The translations under genes and the position numbers were made by a program. This document shows positions 22,701 through 31,214 of a DNA stretch of 64,000 nt, piece after piece; the stretch's first letter is position 1; every line of letters starts with the position of its first letter. Under the pieces are notes generated by a model. The model did not search any database and was not told the DNA's origin. It saw only the letters and a list, made by a program, of their open reading frames with translations. Source of the DNA: Sciurus carolinensis (lineage: Eukaryota > Chordata > Mammalia > Rodentia > Sciuridae); assembly GCF_902686445.1 (NCBI RefSeq), contig NC_062220.1, positions 91,326,143-91,390,142 on the forward strand, given 5' to 3'.

Positions 22701-23799
22701 ATTGTTCCCATTTCCTCTTCTGTGAAGTGCTTTGCTCACGTTTTTTACCCATTGTATTATAAGGTACTCTGTCTTATTTGTAGAAATTCTTTGTATATTC
22801 TCAATACTAATCCTTCGTCAGTTATATAAATGCGAATACATGTACAGTTCCAGGGCTGGCTTCATGCTTGCTTTATGGTAGCTCTGGATGAACAGATGTG
22901 GTGCAATTTCAAGACACTTTCTATTTCTTAAGTCAATTAAATCAAAGCCATTCTGCCTATTTTTTTTTCCTCTTTTTTTCTTTTTTTGAGATAGGATCTC
23001 ACTATGAGGCTCAGACCAGTCTCACACTCCTGGACTCGGGCGATCCGCCCACCTCTGTCTCCCAAATGCCTGAGACTACAGGCATGGGCCAGGACACCAA
23101 GATAAAGTTATTCTGTCTTATTTGTCACTTCATAATATAATAATTTACAATCTTGTCATTTCAGGGAAGAAGGGTGCTACACAATATCTGTACCAGTTGA
23201 AATATCAGACCTCATTGTGGAAAAGGCAAGAACTCTTGCACAAATTGGATTCAAGGTGAACAGAGAGGGAGACTCGAACTCAGACTTCATCAAGCAGAGG
23301 ACTCAGAGGAGCCTAACTAAAGATTTGACCATGGGCTGGGGAGATAGCTCAGTTGGTAGAGTGCCTGCCTCGCAAGCACAAGGCCCTGGTTTCAATCCCC
23401 AGCACCACAAAAAAAAAAAAAAAAAAAAGATTTGGCCAAAGGACAGTCTTTGTCAGTGCCCTAGAAATTCTAGCAAATTATGGAACACTAAGCAGAGGTC
23501 ATGGAAACACCCAACTTCTAACCAGTTGGTCAGAAGTACAAAGGTCCAGATTTTCCATCCTCATTTGCATTGGAGATAGTCATGTGGGACTGAGCCCCCT
23601 GCTTGTGGGATCTGACACCAACTCCACCTTGATAGCATCAGATTTTTGTTTTAAGATGGGGTCTCACTCGCCTCAATAGCAGCTATCTGGTCACAAAGGT
23701 CAGAAAATAAGGGATATCGTTCAACCTTGTCATTTGAGGACATAAGAAATTCTTTTGTTTCAGATCACAAGAAAACCATTCACCCAACTTGGCCTCTAA
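16700..23799 (+). CDS. Putative alternative AVL9 C-terminal tail or small separate gene
   Basis: Coding parts are 16700-16757, 23165-23255 and 23764-23799. Each has GT/AG signals. The frame stays open over both junctions and ends at TAA 23797-23799, and AATAAA lies at 23934-23939. The first exon begins with two bases that complete a codon left by the AVL9 exon ending at 3641, so splicing 3641 to 16700 would replace the normal AVL9 end with about 61 new residues. The new tail begins EELVLALGSAEVGSRTVEN, continues VPVEISDLIVEKARTLAQIG and ends ITRKPFTQLGL. It is acidic then basic, has no transmembrane run, and is not a family I recognise. Alternatives are a separate gene with unseen 5' exons, or chance exon-like sequence. 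Phase and open frame are seen; the splicing is inferred. Confidence 0.4.
16758..17986. other. Unassigned stretch
   Basis: No recognised repeat. A minus-strand open frame at 17316-17561 and a plus-strand one at 17302-17631 overlap in antisense. Neither matches a family I know, so neither is called. Confidence 0.4.
17987..18189 (+). mobile_element. B1-dID SINE
   Basis: CAGCTGGGCACGGTGATGAA, GTAATCCCAGCAGCTCGGG, then GGCTTGGGATGTGGCTCAGT and an A tail. Confidence 0.9.
18532..18627 (+). mobile_element. ID SINE, type B, left part (split by an LTR)
   Basis: GGTCTGGGGTTGTGGCTCAG to AAATAAATAAAGGCATTGTG. Its right end, TCCATCTACTACAAAAA, is displaced to 19242-19271 by the LTR between. Confidence 0.93.
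18622..18627 (+). repeat. 6-bp target-site duplication, left copy
   Basis: ATTGTG, repeated at 19236-19241 on the other side of the LTR. The intact SINE family has one copy here (ATTGTGTCCATCTAC). Confidence 0.9.
18628..19235 (+). mobile_element. Solo endogenous-retrovirus LTR (ERV2/ERVK-like)
   Basis: A 608-bp block starts TGTTGAGAGCGG and ends GGTCACGCCA, giving the TG...CA ends of an LTR. It is bounded by perfect 6-bp duplications (ATTGTG), the size typical of class II (ERVK-type) integration. A TATATAAA box lies at 19077-19084 and AATAAA at 19083-19088, leaving a U5-like stretch of about 150 bp. No internal retroviral sequence or second LTR is present, so it is a recombined solo copy. 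Orientation comes from the TATA and AATAAA order. Class assignment is inferred from TSD length. Confidence 0.8.
19236..19271 (+). mobile_element. Right end of the split type B SINE
   Basis: The second ATTGTG copy, then TCCATCTACTAC and about 18 A. Joined to 18532-18627 it makes a normal type B element. Confidence 0.9.
19290..19432 (+). mobile_element. ID SINE, type B
   Basis: GATGGGGTTGTGGCTCAGTG, GAGGCACTGGGTTCCATTC, ACATATAAATAAATG, then AAGTCTACCAACATCTAAAA. In tandem with the split element. Confidence 0.9.
19690..19900 (+). mobile_element. Ancient MIR/L2-class remnant
   Basis: CAGGGCCTGGACCAGTGCCT, then GAAGCACTTAGTAAACATGA, a motif shared by old mammal-wide repeats. Strongly diverged. 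Confidence 0.45.
20126..20276 (-). mobile_element. B1-dID SINE, truncated
   Basis: CTCTACCACTGAACTCCATC, CAGAGACTTGCTAAGTTGCC, then TGCTGAGATTACAGACC. Confidence 0.8.
20320..20402 (+). mobile_element. ID SINE
   Basis: GAGCTGGGGATATAGCTCAA, CATGAGGCCCCAGGTTCAAT, short A tail. Confidence 0.85.
20755..21345 (-). mobile_element. 5'-truncated L1, older squirrel-type subfamily
   Basis: The 3' UTR-like end (ACATGACAGTAGAATGTATT) leads into antisense ORF2 end text: CACTTAGCATGATGTCTTC, GAGTAATATTCCATTGCG, TCTTTATCCATTCATCTG. It lacks the G-rich and TTAGGG-like tract seen in the younger copies at 28, 34 and 38 kb. Confidence 0.8.
21600..21690 (-). mobile_element. ID SINE, type A, with 16-bp TSD
   Basis: CTTAACAGAGGCTCTT at 21584-21599 and CTTAATAGAGGCTCTT at 21691-21706 flank it, with one mismatch. 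Confidence 0.93.
21852..21975 (+). mobile_element. ID SINE, type B
   Basis: TTGGGGCTGGGGTTGTGGCT to ATCCATCTACAGCTAATT. Confidence 0.92.
22002..22135 (+). mobile_element. ID SINE, type B
   Basis: TGGGGCTGGAGCTGTGGCCC to GTCCATGTACAACTACAAAA. More diverged than its neighbour, and carries a small insertion in CACTTTTTGCCTAAC. Confidence 0.88.
22190..22600. mobile_element. Possible ancient LTR or DNA-element remnant
   Basis: Phrases such as GACAACATGGTGGCTGGG, GGAAGTCCCAGAATGTCACT and GAATTCTATTGACC occur in an old interspersed family that I cannot name with certainty. Non-coding. Confidence 0.35.
22615..22835 (-). mobile_element. Old L1 ORF2 remnant
   Basis: AAGTGGTTATTGATTGTTCC, CCCATTGTATTATAAGGTAC and CTTCGTCAGTTATATAAATG are antisense L1 text. 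Confidence 0.6.
22987..23098 (-). mobile_element. B1-like SINE
   Basis: TTGAGATAGGATCTCACTAT, CACTCCTGGACTCGGGCGAT, GAGACTACAGGCATGGG. It ends about 65 bp before the acceptor of the exon at 23165. Confidence 0.8.
23165..23255 (+). CDS. Putative exon 2 of the alternative tail
   Basis: The acceptor is CTTGTCATTTCAG. The donor, TTCAAG/GTGAAC, is weaker. The 91-bp exon starts with G, which completes a Ser codon, and ends on a complete codon. A type A SINE with a clean TSD sits 77 bp past the donor, which is easiest to accept if that sequence is intronic. If the donor is unused, the frame runs into the SINE. Confidence 0.42.
23332..23426 (+). mobile_element. ID SINE, type A, with TSD
   Basis: AAGATTTGACCA (23320-23331) and AAGATTTGGCCA (23427-23438) flank it. 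It splits what was otherwise continuous single-copy sequence just after the exon at 23165-23255. Confidence 0.93.
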
Positions 23800-23945
23800 T
23801 GTTCCAGCACACATCAGAGCGCTCTGTATCCAGGATGCAATGGCGAAGTTCTGACGTCCATCCCTGCAAAATGGAATCTCTTCCTAATTTTGTGTACTTG
23901 AATTTCAGGAAAAAGACAATTGAGAACTCTTGTAATAAATAAATC
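23764..23945 (+). CDS. Putative terminal exon of the alternative tail, with 3'UTR
   Basis: The acceptor is TTCTTTTGTTTCAG. Eleven codons (ITRKPFTQLGL) precede TAA at 23797-23799. Tandem AATAAATAAAT begins at 23934, followed by non-repetitive sequence; the short UTR of about 140 bp is plausible for a terminal exon. Confidence 0.4.
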
Positions 23946-24050
23946 CCTAACTACAAAGACTCAAATCAAAATATCCTCTTGATTACCTACCCATCAGATC
24001 CTGCATTAGTAACCAGGGGTGAATGGCAAGTTTCCCTTCAAAAAAATGAT

Positions 24051-24101
24051 AAGCAGGACATGGTAGCGCATGCCTGTAATCCCAGTACTCAGGAGGCTGA
24101 G
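24051..24101 (+). mobile_element. B1-dID SINE, left part (split by an LTR)
   Basis: AAGCAGGACATGGTAGCGCA to CAGGAGGCTGAG. The rest continues at 24741. Confidence 0.88.
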
Positions 24102-24740
24102 TGTTATGGTTTGAATGGGAGGTGTCCCCCAAAAGCTCATGTGTGAGACAATGAAAGGTTTAGAGGTAAAATGATTGGGCTGTCAGAGGATGATTAGTTT
24201 AAGGCTGTCATCATAACTGGATGGTAAATGAAGGCAGGTAGGATGTAGCTGGAGCAGGTGGGCAGTGGGGGTGTGCCTCTGGGGTTTATATGTTGAGTCT
24301 CTCTCTGCTTCCTGGCCATCTTGTGAACTGCTTCACTCCATGCCATACTCTTCCACCATAATTTTGTTTGTTTTGTTTTTGTTTTTGTTTTTGTACTGGG
24401 GATTGAACCCAGGGATGTTAACCACTGAGCCACATCCTCAGCCCTTTTTAAGTATTTTATTTAGAGACAAGTTCTCACTGAGTTACTTAAGGCCTGGCTA
24501 AATTGCTGAGGCTGGTTTTGCAATCCTCCTGCCTCAGCCTCCCAAGCCGCTGGGATTATAGGCGTGCGCCACCGCAACTGGCCACCATGATGTTCTGCCA
24601 CACCTCAAGCCCTGAGGAATGGAACTGGCTCTCTGTGGAATGTGACCTCTGAAACTGTGAGCTTCAAATAAAATTTTCATCCTCTAACATTGTTCTTTTC
24701 AGGTCTTTTAGTCACAGCAGCAAAAAAGCTGACTAAAACA
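24102..24740 (+). mobile_element. MaLR/ERVL-type solo LTR, with 5-bp TSD
   Basis: It starts TGTTATGGTTTGAATGG and ends GACTAAAACA. The host SINE's CTGAG is duplicated at 24097-24101 and 24741-24745, the 5-bp size usual for ERVL/MaLR. Its end, AGCAGCAAAAAAGCTGACTA, is the standard MaLR type. It lies inside a B1-dID SINE and itself contains another B1-dID, giving a three-layer relative age order. No retroviral genes. Confidence 0.85.
24362..24583 (-). mobile_element. B1-dID SINE inside the LTR
   Basis: GTACTGGGGATTGAACCC, CACTGAGCCACATCCTCAGC, then GCTGGGATTATAGGCGTGCG. CCACCAT flanks it on both sides. Confidence 0.9.
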
Positions 24741-24882
24741 CTGAGGCAGTTCAAGGCCAGCCTCAGCAACTTAGTGAGGCTCTGAGCAGGAGATTTAGCT
24801 CAGTTGGTAGGGTGCTTGCTTTGAAAGCATGAGACCCTGGGTTCAATCCCCAGCACTGCAAAAAATATATATAAAATAAAAA
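24741..24882 (+). mobile_element. B1-dID SINE, right part
   Basis: CTGAGGCAGTTCAAGGCCAG, then an ID half AGATTTAGCTCAGTTGGTAG and an A/T-rich tail. The B1 half lacks the usual GAGGATCACAAG segment. Confidence 0.85.
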
Positions 24883-26611
24883 ATCGAGTGTGGGGTCTCC
24901 ATGGTGGCAGTGTAGCTGCTCCGGGTGCAGGAGGCGGTGGACTCCATGGTGAAAAGTGTGGAGAGGAAGAACATCTGGAAGATGCGGGGTCTCATGTTCA
25001 GGCTCAGCGCCAGCTGCTGTGACGACAGCCAGGCTTCCATGCAGCAGGTGCACCAGTGCATTGAGGATGACCATGAGCCTCTGGCTCAAGCCCAGGCCTT
25101 GGTGACCAATGAGTTGGAGAAGTTCCAGGACCATCTGGCCAGGTGTACCATTCAGTGCAACTACAAAGCCAAGGATTCAACAGGTGCTGGGCGTAAGGAG
25201 CTTCCGGTGAAGCGGCAGCAGGACAGTCGTGTGTCCGAGTGTGTGGATGACCACAGGCACCTCATCCCAACTATGACCAAGAAGATGAAAGAGTCTCTCT
25301 CATCCATTGGGAAATAAAAGTTCTTGCCAGTGGCCACTGGGGCTGAGAGCAGGAATCTATTGAAAAAGAGGAATGGGAGTTTTAGTCTTTGAAGCAAAGT
25401 TTATGAATGAAGAAACTAAGGATGGCAACAAGTTTCAGGCATATAAAACTTGACTCTGGACACTGATTCCTTTATGTTTTGATCCAAGAAAGTGAAGTAG
25501 AAAAAAAGAACGGTACTAAAATTTGAGTGAAAGGAGAGCCTTTTAGAGCCTAAATTTCACATGGTCCTGAGAGTGGAGTGGAGAGCTCCTTTGTACCAAG
25601 CCAGAGCCCCCAAGGTAACAAGCAGATTCTTACAACACAGGTTCCTGCAGGACGGCCGGTTCCTCTGGACTGCCAGTGAGCTGGTAGGGTTTGAAGAGAG
25701 GTGTTTCTGTTTGTTGCCAACCTCCTATTACCAGAAGCATCAGACCATTTTCCATAAGCCGTAAAACAAAATCCAGGAGATCAATAATCTAGAAGGAGGA
25801 AAAGGTTTCCAGGTCTTTATTTTGTTTGGTAGTTTTTTTATGTACAAGGCATTAAGTGGATTTAAGATGTGAATTTGAGAAGAAGAGTAGTTTGATAAGC
25901 ACTTGGAAAGGTTCCTTGTGTATACCCTTTCTGACTATCAAGATATGGATTTCTTGAAATTCTTATTGCATCTCTCAGCTGGGAGAACACTGCAAAAATC
26001 ATGAGAGACAATGTCACATTAAGTATGGAAAGCAGAGTTTCCACCACCAGCGTATGTGCCCTGAGGCTTTCTGCAGCAAAGTGATGGGATAATCTTTCCC
26101 CCTTGAAGAGAAAGGAATTTTGATTGTGATACATACACTAGTATCTGGAAATAAACAGTAAAATAGGGACTGTTTCCTAGCTAAGAAAGTTATGAAGTAC
26201 TTGGAAGGGGAAAAAATGGGTTTCATGGAACAGAAGCCTAAATCCATCATTGCTTACTTAGTTCCAGCATTGCAGCAGATAATCCCCTGATAACAGGAAA
26301 GTTTAAAAAGTAAACAGCTTGGACTCGGACAAGCTGTCACACACACACACACACACACCCCTCTTTGAAAGCAAAGGAGGGGAACCCCACACAGAATCCT
26401 TTACCAAATACCATTTTGCCTGGGGCCTTTGCAACATGCAATGTTCTTGTCCCAACGTGGCACCTTCTCTTCTGAATAAGGAGCATGTTTGTCTTTTTAC
26501 CAACTTATTACTTGAAATGATAACATAGCCTGTCGGTTTGCTCTGGCAAGGCTGTGATATATTTTCCTAGTGGTTTGGTTTTAAAATAAATAGTTTCATT
26601 GTTTCCCTAAA
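24883..26611 (+). pseudogene. FAM136A: FAM136A processed retropseudogene, full mRNA
   Basis: An intronless copy of the FAM136A mRNA. The 138-codon reading frame (24901-25317, stop TAA 25315-25317) has the parent's length as I recall it and shows VQEAVDSMVKS, DSQASMQQVHQCIED, AQALVTNELEKFQDHLARC and HLIPTMTKKMKESL. It is broken: codon 5 is TAG (24913-24915). Two of the parent's Cx3C cysteine motifs are also damaged (CIERC becomes CIEDD, and the first Cys of CVTKC is lost). Those cysteines suit the parent's mitochondrial intermembrane-space role. About 1.3 kb of 3'UTR-like sequence follows and ends AATAAATAG, 20 bases before an A-rich tail near 26611, the mark of L1-driven retroposition. No splice sites or promoter. 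An ATG at 24946-24948 could open a shortened frame, but nothing suggests it is expressed. Confidence 0.88.
26341..26358. repeat. (CA)n microsatellite
   Basis: Nine CA units inside the UTR part of the retropseudogene. Confidence 0.85.
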
Positions 26612-26634
26612 AAATAAATAAATAAATAAGAAGA
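26612..26634 (+). repeat. A-rich tail of the FAM136A retrocopy
   Basis: AAAAAATAAATAAATAAAT and similar; remnant of the poly(A) tail, now partly a TAAA microsatellite. Confidence 0.7.
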
Positions 26635-26699
26635 AGGGCTTGGGATCTGGTTCAGTGGCTAAGCACCCCTGGGTTTACTGCCTGGTACTTAAAAAAAAG
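26635..26699 (+). mobile_element. ID half of a B1-dID SINE
   Basis: GGGCTTGGGATCTGGTTCAG, GTGGCTAAGCACCCCTGGG, short A tail. It may have inserted at the retrocopy tail. Confidence 0.7.
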
Positions 26700-26707
26700 A
26701 TAATGGG

Positions 26708-27110
26708 AGATTGTCTTGGTCCATTTTCTGTTGCTGTAACAAAATACCTGAGACTATGTAATTTACAAAGAATAGAAGTTTATTTGGCCCATAGTTCTAA
26801 AAACTGAGAAGTCTCAAAGGATGGTGCTTGCATCTTCTTTAGCTGCCTACATCCCATTCAGCTAGGATGCAGAGACCAGTAGGGCACCAAAGTGAGGGAA
26901 GGAGGCCTCATTTTACAGAGAGCACAGCCCTTACCACTTTATGCCTCACCCTAACTCCAGTCCTGCCCTCAGGACTGAAGGAGTGGTTCACGGATGAGTT
27001 GAGAATTCCCCTTGGGCAAAACCCAATCATCTGCCCACTGGAGCCAGGGCTTGCCAAGGTAATCCAAACTACCTCCAGCAATTTTTTTAAAAAATGAGCA
27101 AACTGCACTT
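26708..27110 (-). mobile_element. MaLR-type LTR fragment
   Basis: TGTTGCTGTAACAAAATACC, GAGACTATGTAATTTACAAA, AGAAGTTTATTTGGCCCA are the reverse complement of a THE1/MST-like LTR end. The right boundary is vague. Confidence 0.65.
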
Positions 27111-27267
27111 TCTGGGTTCCCCCTCCTTTCAGAAGGGTAGTCCTTTTCTGGGCCTGTGCTGGGCACTAGAGGGAGGATGAGAGCAGTCAGGGTCCTTCCA
27201 GTAGCCTTAGATGCACCAGTGACACTGTGACTCCAGAGAATTCTGCTCGTGCATGAAGCGGGCTGGG

Positions 27268-27463
27268 GGTACCAGGGATTGAACCCAGAGGCACTCAACT
27301 ACTGAGCCACATCCCCAGCCCTATTTTGTATTTTATTTAGAGACAGGGCCTCACTGAGTTGCTTAGTGCCTTGCTTTTGCTGAGGCTGACTTTGAACTTG
27401 CGATCCTCCTGCCCCAGCCTCCCAAGCCACTGGGATTACAGGTGTACGACACTGTGCCTGGCA
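27268..27463 (-). mobile_element. B1-dID SINE
   Basis: GGGGGTACCAGGGATTGAAC, GAGCCACATCCCCAGCCC, CAGGGCCTCACTGAGTTGC, GGGATTACAGGTGTACG. Confidence 0.9.
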
Positions 27464-28265
27464 GAAGGGTTCACTTTTGAAGAGCAGAATCCAATGAGAC
27501 AGGGAAGGCCCTCAGGACCAAGGGACTGAGAGAGACACAGAACAGGGACATAGAATCAGTCTGGTCAGGAGTCCTGCTTTGGAAAGCTTGACAGTGCTGG
27601 AAAAGGCGAGAATCCTCACAAATCAGAACTCAAAGGGTCACCCTTAGACTTTGGTAAACAAAAGGGAAGCAAAGGTGGGCTTTCATTACAGGAGAGACAT
27701 GTTATTTAAAAAAAAAAAAAATTGTCCTCACAGCTGCATGGAAAGGATTTGGGAAGAGAGAAAAGAAAAAGAAGGTGATCCCCTCCTCCCTTGGGATCCC
27801 AGGCCAGTCACTGCCACATGCCCCTCCTTTACTAAAAGGGGATTCCTGTGCATACACAGCCCAAAGGTGGAGGCAGAGTGCAGTTCTAGATTGATGTGTG
27901 CACTCATAGTTCAAAGGAAAAATATTTAAAAACCTCTCTGGGCCTGTGTCTTTAAAAAAAAAAAAAGGGGGGGGGGATTTGAACAGGTAGTCTTCAAATA
28001 CATTTCTAGGCGGGAAGGTCTTTGCTCACACTAAGCCCTACCCAGGTGAAGTACGCAGGCTGCACAGACTGAAGAGAACACTGGTCACACCTGCCTGCCT
28101 TGTTGAGGTTACCTGGACTCACAGGGTTCGCCTTCTCTCAGGAGTGCGTGCGAGTGTTCAGCCAATACTTGCTGCATTGCTTGAAAAGAGAGATGCATGA
28201 TCAATAATTCAGGAGGGAACACGTGTGTGGCCCTGTTCCTTAACAAGGAGAGCAACTCATTCATT
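27464..28265. other. Intergenic, no feature seen
   Basis: Includes two A-runs near 27708 and 27953, the second followed by a G-run of ten. Open frames here are short and overlap antisense; none recognised. Confidence 0.4.
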
Positions 28266-28278
28266 TAAAACATACTTA

Positions 28279-29185
28279 CGAATCCAATCGACAAATGGGC
28301 TAAGGAAATGAATAGACACTTCACAGAAGAAGATCTACAAGCAATCAACAAACATATGGAAAAATGTTCAACATCTCTAGTAATAAGAGAAATGCAAATC
28401 AAAACCACCCTAAGATTCCATCTCACCCCAATTAGAATGGCGATTATCAAGAATACAAGCAACAACAGGTGTTGGCGAGGATGTGGGGAAAAAAGTACAC
28501 TCATACATTGCTGGGGGGGTTGCAAATTAGTGCAGCCACTCTGGAAAGCAGTGTGGAGATTCCTTAGAAAACTTGGAATGGAACCACCATTTGACCCAGC
28601 TATCCCACTCCTTGGCCTATACCCAAAGGACTTAAAATCAGCATACTACAGAGATACAGCCACATCAATGTTCATAGCTGCTCAGTTCACAATAGCCAGA
28701 TTGTGGAACCAACTTAGATGTCCTTCAATTGATGAATGGATAAAGAAACTGTGGTGTATATATACAATAGAATATTACTCAGCCATAAAGAATAATAAAA
28801 ATATGGCATTTGCAGGCAAATGGATGAAATTGGAGAATATCATGCTAAGTGAGATAAGCCAATCTCAAAAAACGAAAGGACGAATGATATCGCTAATAAG
28901 TGGATGATGACACATAATGGGGGGTGGGAGGCGTTAGTGTTAGGGTTAGAGTTAGGGTTAGGGAGAGGGGCAAGAATGGAGGAAGGAAGGACTGTATAGA
29001 GGGAAAAGAGGGGTGGGAGGGGTGGGGGGAAGGGAAAAATAACAGAATGAATCAAACATCATTGCCCTATGTAAATGTATGATTACACAAATGGTATGCC
29101 TTTACACCATGTACAAACAGAGAAACAACATGTATCCCATTTGTTTACAATAAAAAATAAATAAATAAATAAAAAATAAAAAAAA
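28279..29185 (+). mobile_element. L1 copy A: 5'-truncated, recent family, with TSD
   Basis: Flanked by 13-bp duplications TAAAACATACTTA at 28266-28278 and 29186-29198. It carries the last 200 or so codons of L1 ORF2 uninterrupted to TGA at 28905-28907 (motifs [53 protein letters not shown]). It lacks the endonuclease and reverse-transcriptase regions, so it cannot move itself. The 3'UTR has a G-rich tract, a TTAGGG-like tract at 28933-28963, and the end CCCATTTGTTTACAATAAAA. Confidence 0.93.
28933..28963 (+). repeat. Telomere-like TTAGGG tract in the L1 3'UTR
   Basis: Five GTTAG/TTAGGG-type units, three of them exact GTTAGGG. It is preceded by GGGGGGTGGGAGG, so the strand is continuously G-rich. 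Confidence 0.9.
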
Positions 29186-29198
29186 TAAAACATACTTA

Positions 29199-29445
29199 TG
29201 CCCATCCTCAGCCTGACCAGCATTGCAGGAGATAATCCAAGGGGAAGCAGGGAGAGCTACGGGTGTGAAGTTCCTTGTGATGATTTTTATAATAATGAAA
29301 CATTGGGGACCACCAAGAGAGAACCGGGTTTGGATACTGAAGTGCAATACTAGTAAACCTGGGACTCAGTGATGTTAGACATCCACTGAGCAATCGTCGT
29401 GAAAACTGGAGTAATGTGGAGAAGAGGAAGATGCAGACTACACTA
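29199..29445. other. Unassigned flank
   Basis: No repeat or gene recognised between L1 copy A and the next SINE. Confidence 0.4.
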
Positions 29446-29560
29446 AGGGGCAGGGCTGCGGCTCAGTGGTAGGGTGCTTGCCTGGCATGTTGAGGCACTG
29501 GGTTTGATCCTCATATACATAAATGAACAAAATAAATGTCCATCGACAACTTAAAAAAAA
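29446..29560 (+). mobile_element. ID SINE, type B
   Basis: GGGGCAGGGCTGCGGCTCAG, AGGCACTGGGTTTGATCC, then GTCCATCGACAACTTAAAA. A deletion removed the AGCACCAC part. Confidence 0.88.
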
Positions 29561-30700
29561 ACTACTCCAAGGGAGGCCAGCAGGAGTCAAACGTGCTTCC
29601 CCTGCGTTTCTTCTTTCTCCTTCCGGGGTCTTTTCTCAGTTTCTCCTATGTTGCCATGAGAACATGGAAACAGGGAGTGGGTTGCTTAGGGAGACGGACG
29701 ATGGTGATTTTTTTTTTTTTTTTTTTTCTGCTTTTGAATCCTTGTTTGGGCAGGGGGTCGCAGAAGCCAGGCATAAAGAAAGGTAGCAGAGTTCCTGCCT
29801 GTGGGCAAAGCGCACAAAGGGCACAGCTCCTAGGGCCATTCCATGGGGCCCAGCAGCACCTGGTTCCCGATGGGCTCGGGCCCTGGGAAGCAGCTATCTG
29901 GATCTGTAACTAGCCGTGAGGACAGGGCCCACAGCAGGCACTTGATGAATGTTGTGACATTAAGCGTTCCTTTCCCACGCGAGGCTTTGAGGTTCTGGCT
30001 TTCAAAGTCCACTGTGGCTGACAAGCTGAGATTACTGAACAAACAGCAAAGGGAACTGACGGCAAGAGAAGCCCGCTTTCAACTATTTCTGTTTAACAAG
30101 TACTTGGTGAAACTGTAAAAGGATATTTAGAACCACAAAAAGTAGGCCAAGGGTAAGAAAAACTCTTCATACCCAAGAGAATTCAGCTGACCAAATTAAG
30201 TCTGATCCAGGATAAACAGCTCTCATCTGGAAATCGAGCAGTTCCAGAAAGCACCATCCAAAGGGAAAAAGACCCATGATGTTGATCTGCATAATTATAT
30301 AACCCCTCAGAGTGGCGGGAAGCAGCCTCGTCCTGCACCGCGCCTGGGGAAGGTAAAACGGCACCAGCAAACTCAGGCTCCCTCAAGAAAATAGCAGCTC
30401 AGTCCTCGAAGAAAACTTTGTTTCTAAAAGAACCAAAACAAAACAAAACAAAAACCTTTGTTACTGTAGAGAAACCGGGCTCCTGTTCCCTTTGCCATGA
30501 GCTAGACCAACCTCAATCAGTTTCCCGTGCTCACGCGGCATCCAAAGCCCCAAACGAGGTTCAATTATCAGCTCCCTCCAATAGGAATAACTCAACTACT
30601 CAGGCGCCCAGCGTTGCATACAAGAAAACACCTTGGAATTAAACAAACAGCTATTGCAAAAAGATAAAGGTCGTTCATGGTATGTTTCGTGAAGAAAAGC
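29561..30700. other. Intergenic, moderately GC, no gene recognised
   Basis: Contains a T-run of 18 at 29710-29727 and a possible MIR scrap near 29937 (GCAGGCACTTGATGAATGTT). Frames on both strands reach at most about 125 codons and mirror each other. The 30300-30620 block is the most CpG-containing part, but no promoter motif is evident. Confidence 0.4.
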
Positions 30701-30778
30701 AGGGACAGGGGTATCGCTTCATGGTTGAGCACTTAGCTGGCATGCAGGAGACCCTGGTTCAAGGCCCAGTCACGGAAG
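30701..30778 (+). mobile_element. Degenerate ID SINE
   Basis: CAGGGGTATCGCTTCATGG, GCATGCAGGAGACCCTGGTT. Confidence 0.6.
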
Positions 30779-30958
30779 GGAAAGAGCATTATTGTTGTCC
30801 TCTTAAAAGTCAATTTACAACATCAAACTAAATCCCAAATGGTAAGAGGGAGGGAAAACAAATTTACTTTCTCCAACACATGTACAAATTGAGGCTTGAA
30901 GTTAAAAGCAGGGAATCGAAGTGATATTTGTATGTTCACATTCGTAGCAGCAATTCAT

Positions 30959-31169
30959 CCTTTTTGTATTTTGGCGGGAGCAAGGGGGGAGGCGCTGCGG
31001 ATTGAACCCAGGAGTACTTTTACCACTGAGCTACATTCCCAGCTCTTTTTATGTTTTATTTTGAAATGGGGTCTAGCTAAGTTGCCCTCGCTGGCCTCCA
31101 ACTTGCAATCCTCCTGCCTCAGCCTCTCAGACATTTAGATTTATAGGTGTGCACCACCACACGCAGGCA
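30959..31169 (-). mobile_element. B1-dID SINE
   Basis: GGATTGAACCCAGGAGTAC, CCACTGAGCTACATTCCCAG, GCAATCCTCCTGCCTCAGCC. Confidence 0.88.
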
Positions 31170-31214
31170 TGGCAGCATTCAAGGGCCAAGAGGTGGAAGG
31201 AATCTGTTCATCTG

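Noticed and set aside
23217..23579. 120-codon frame through the exon at 23165 and a SINE
   Set aside because: The second half is SINE and poly(A) sequence (a run of K). Only the part before 23255 is considered exonic.
26341..26358. CA repeat as a CRISPR-like or regulatory array
   Set aside because: Simple dinucleotide slippage; no spacer structure. No CRISPR array is expected in a mammalian nuclear genome.
28308..28907. Apparent 199-codon gene
   Set aside because: It is the C-terminal end of L1 ORF2 in a 5'-truncated copy with TSD.
28933..28963. True chromosome-end telomere or fusion point
   Set aside because: The tract is short, imperfect and at the same place in several L1 3'UTRs, so it is L1-borne.
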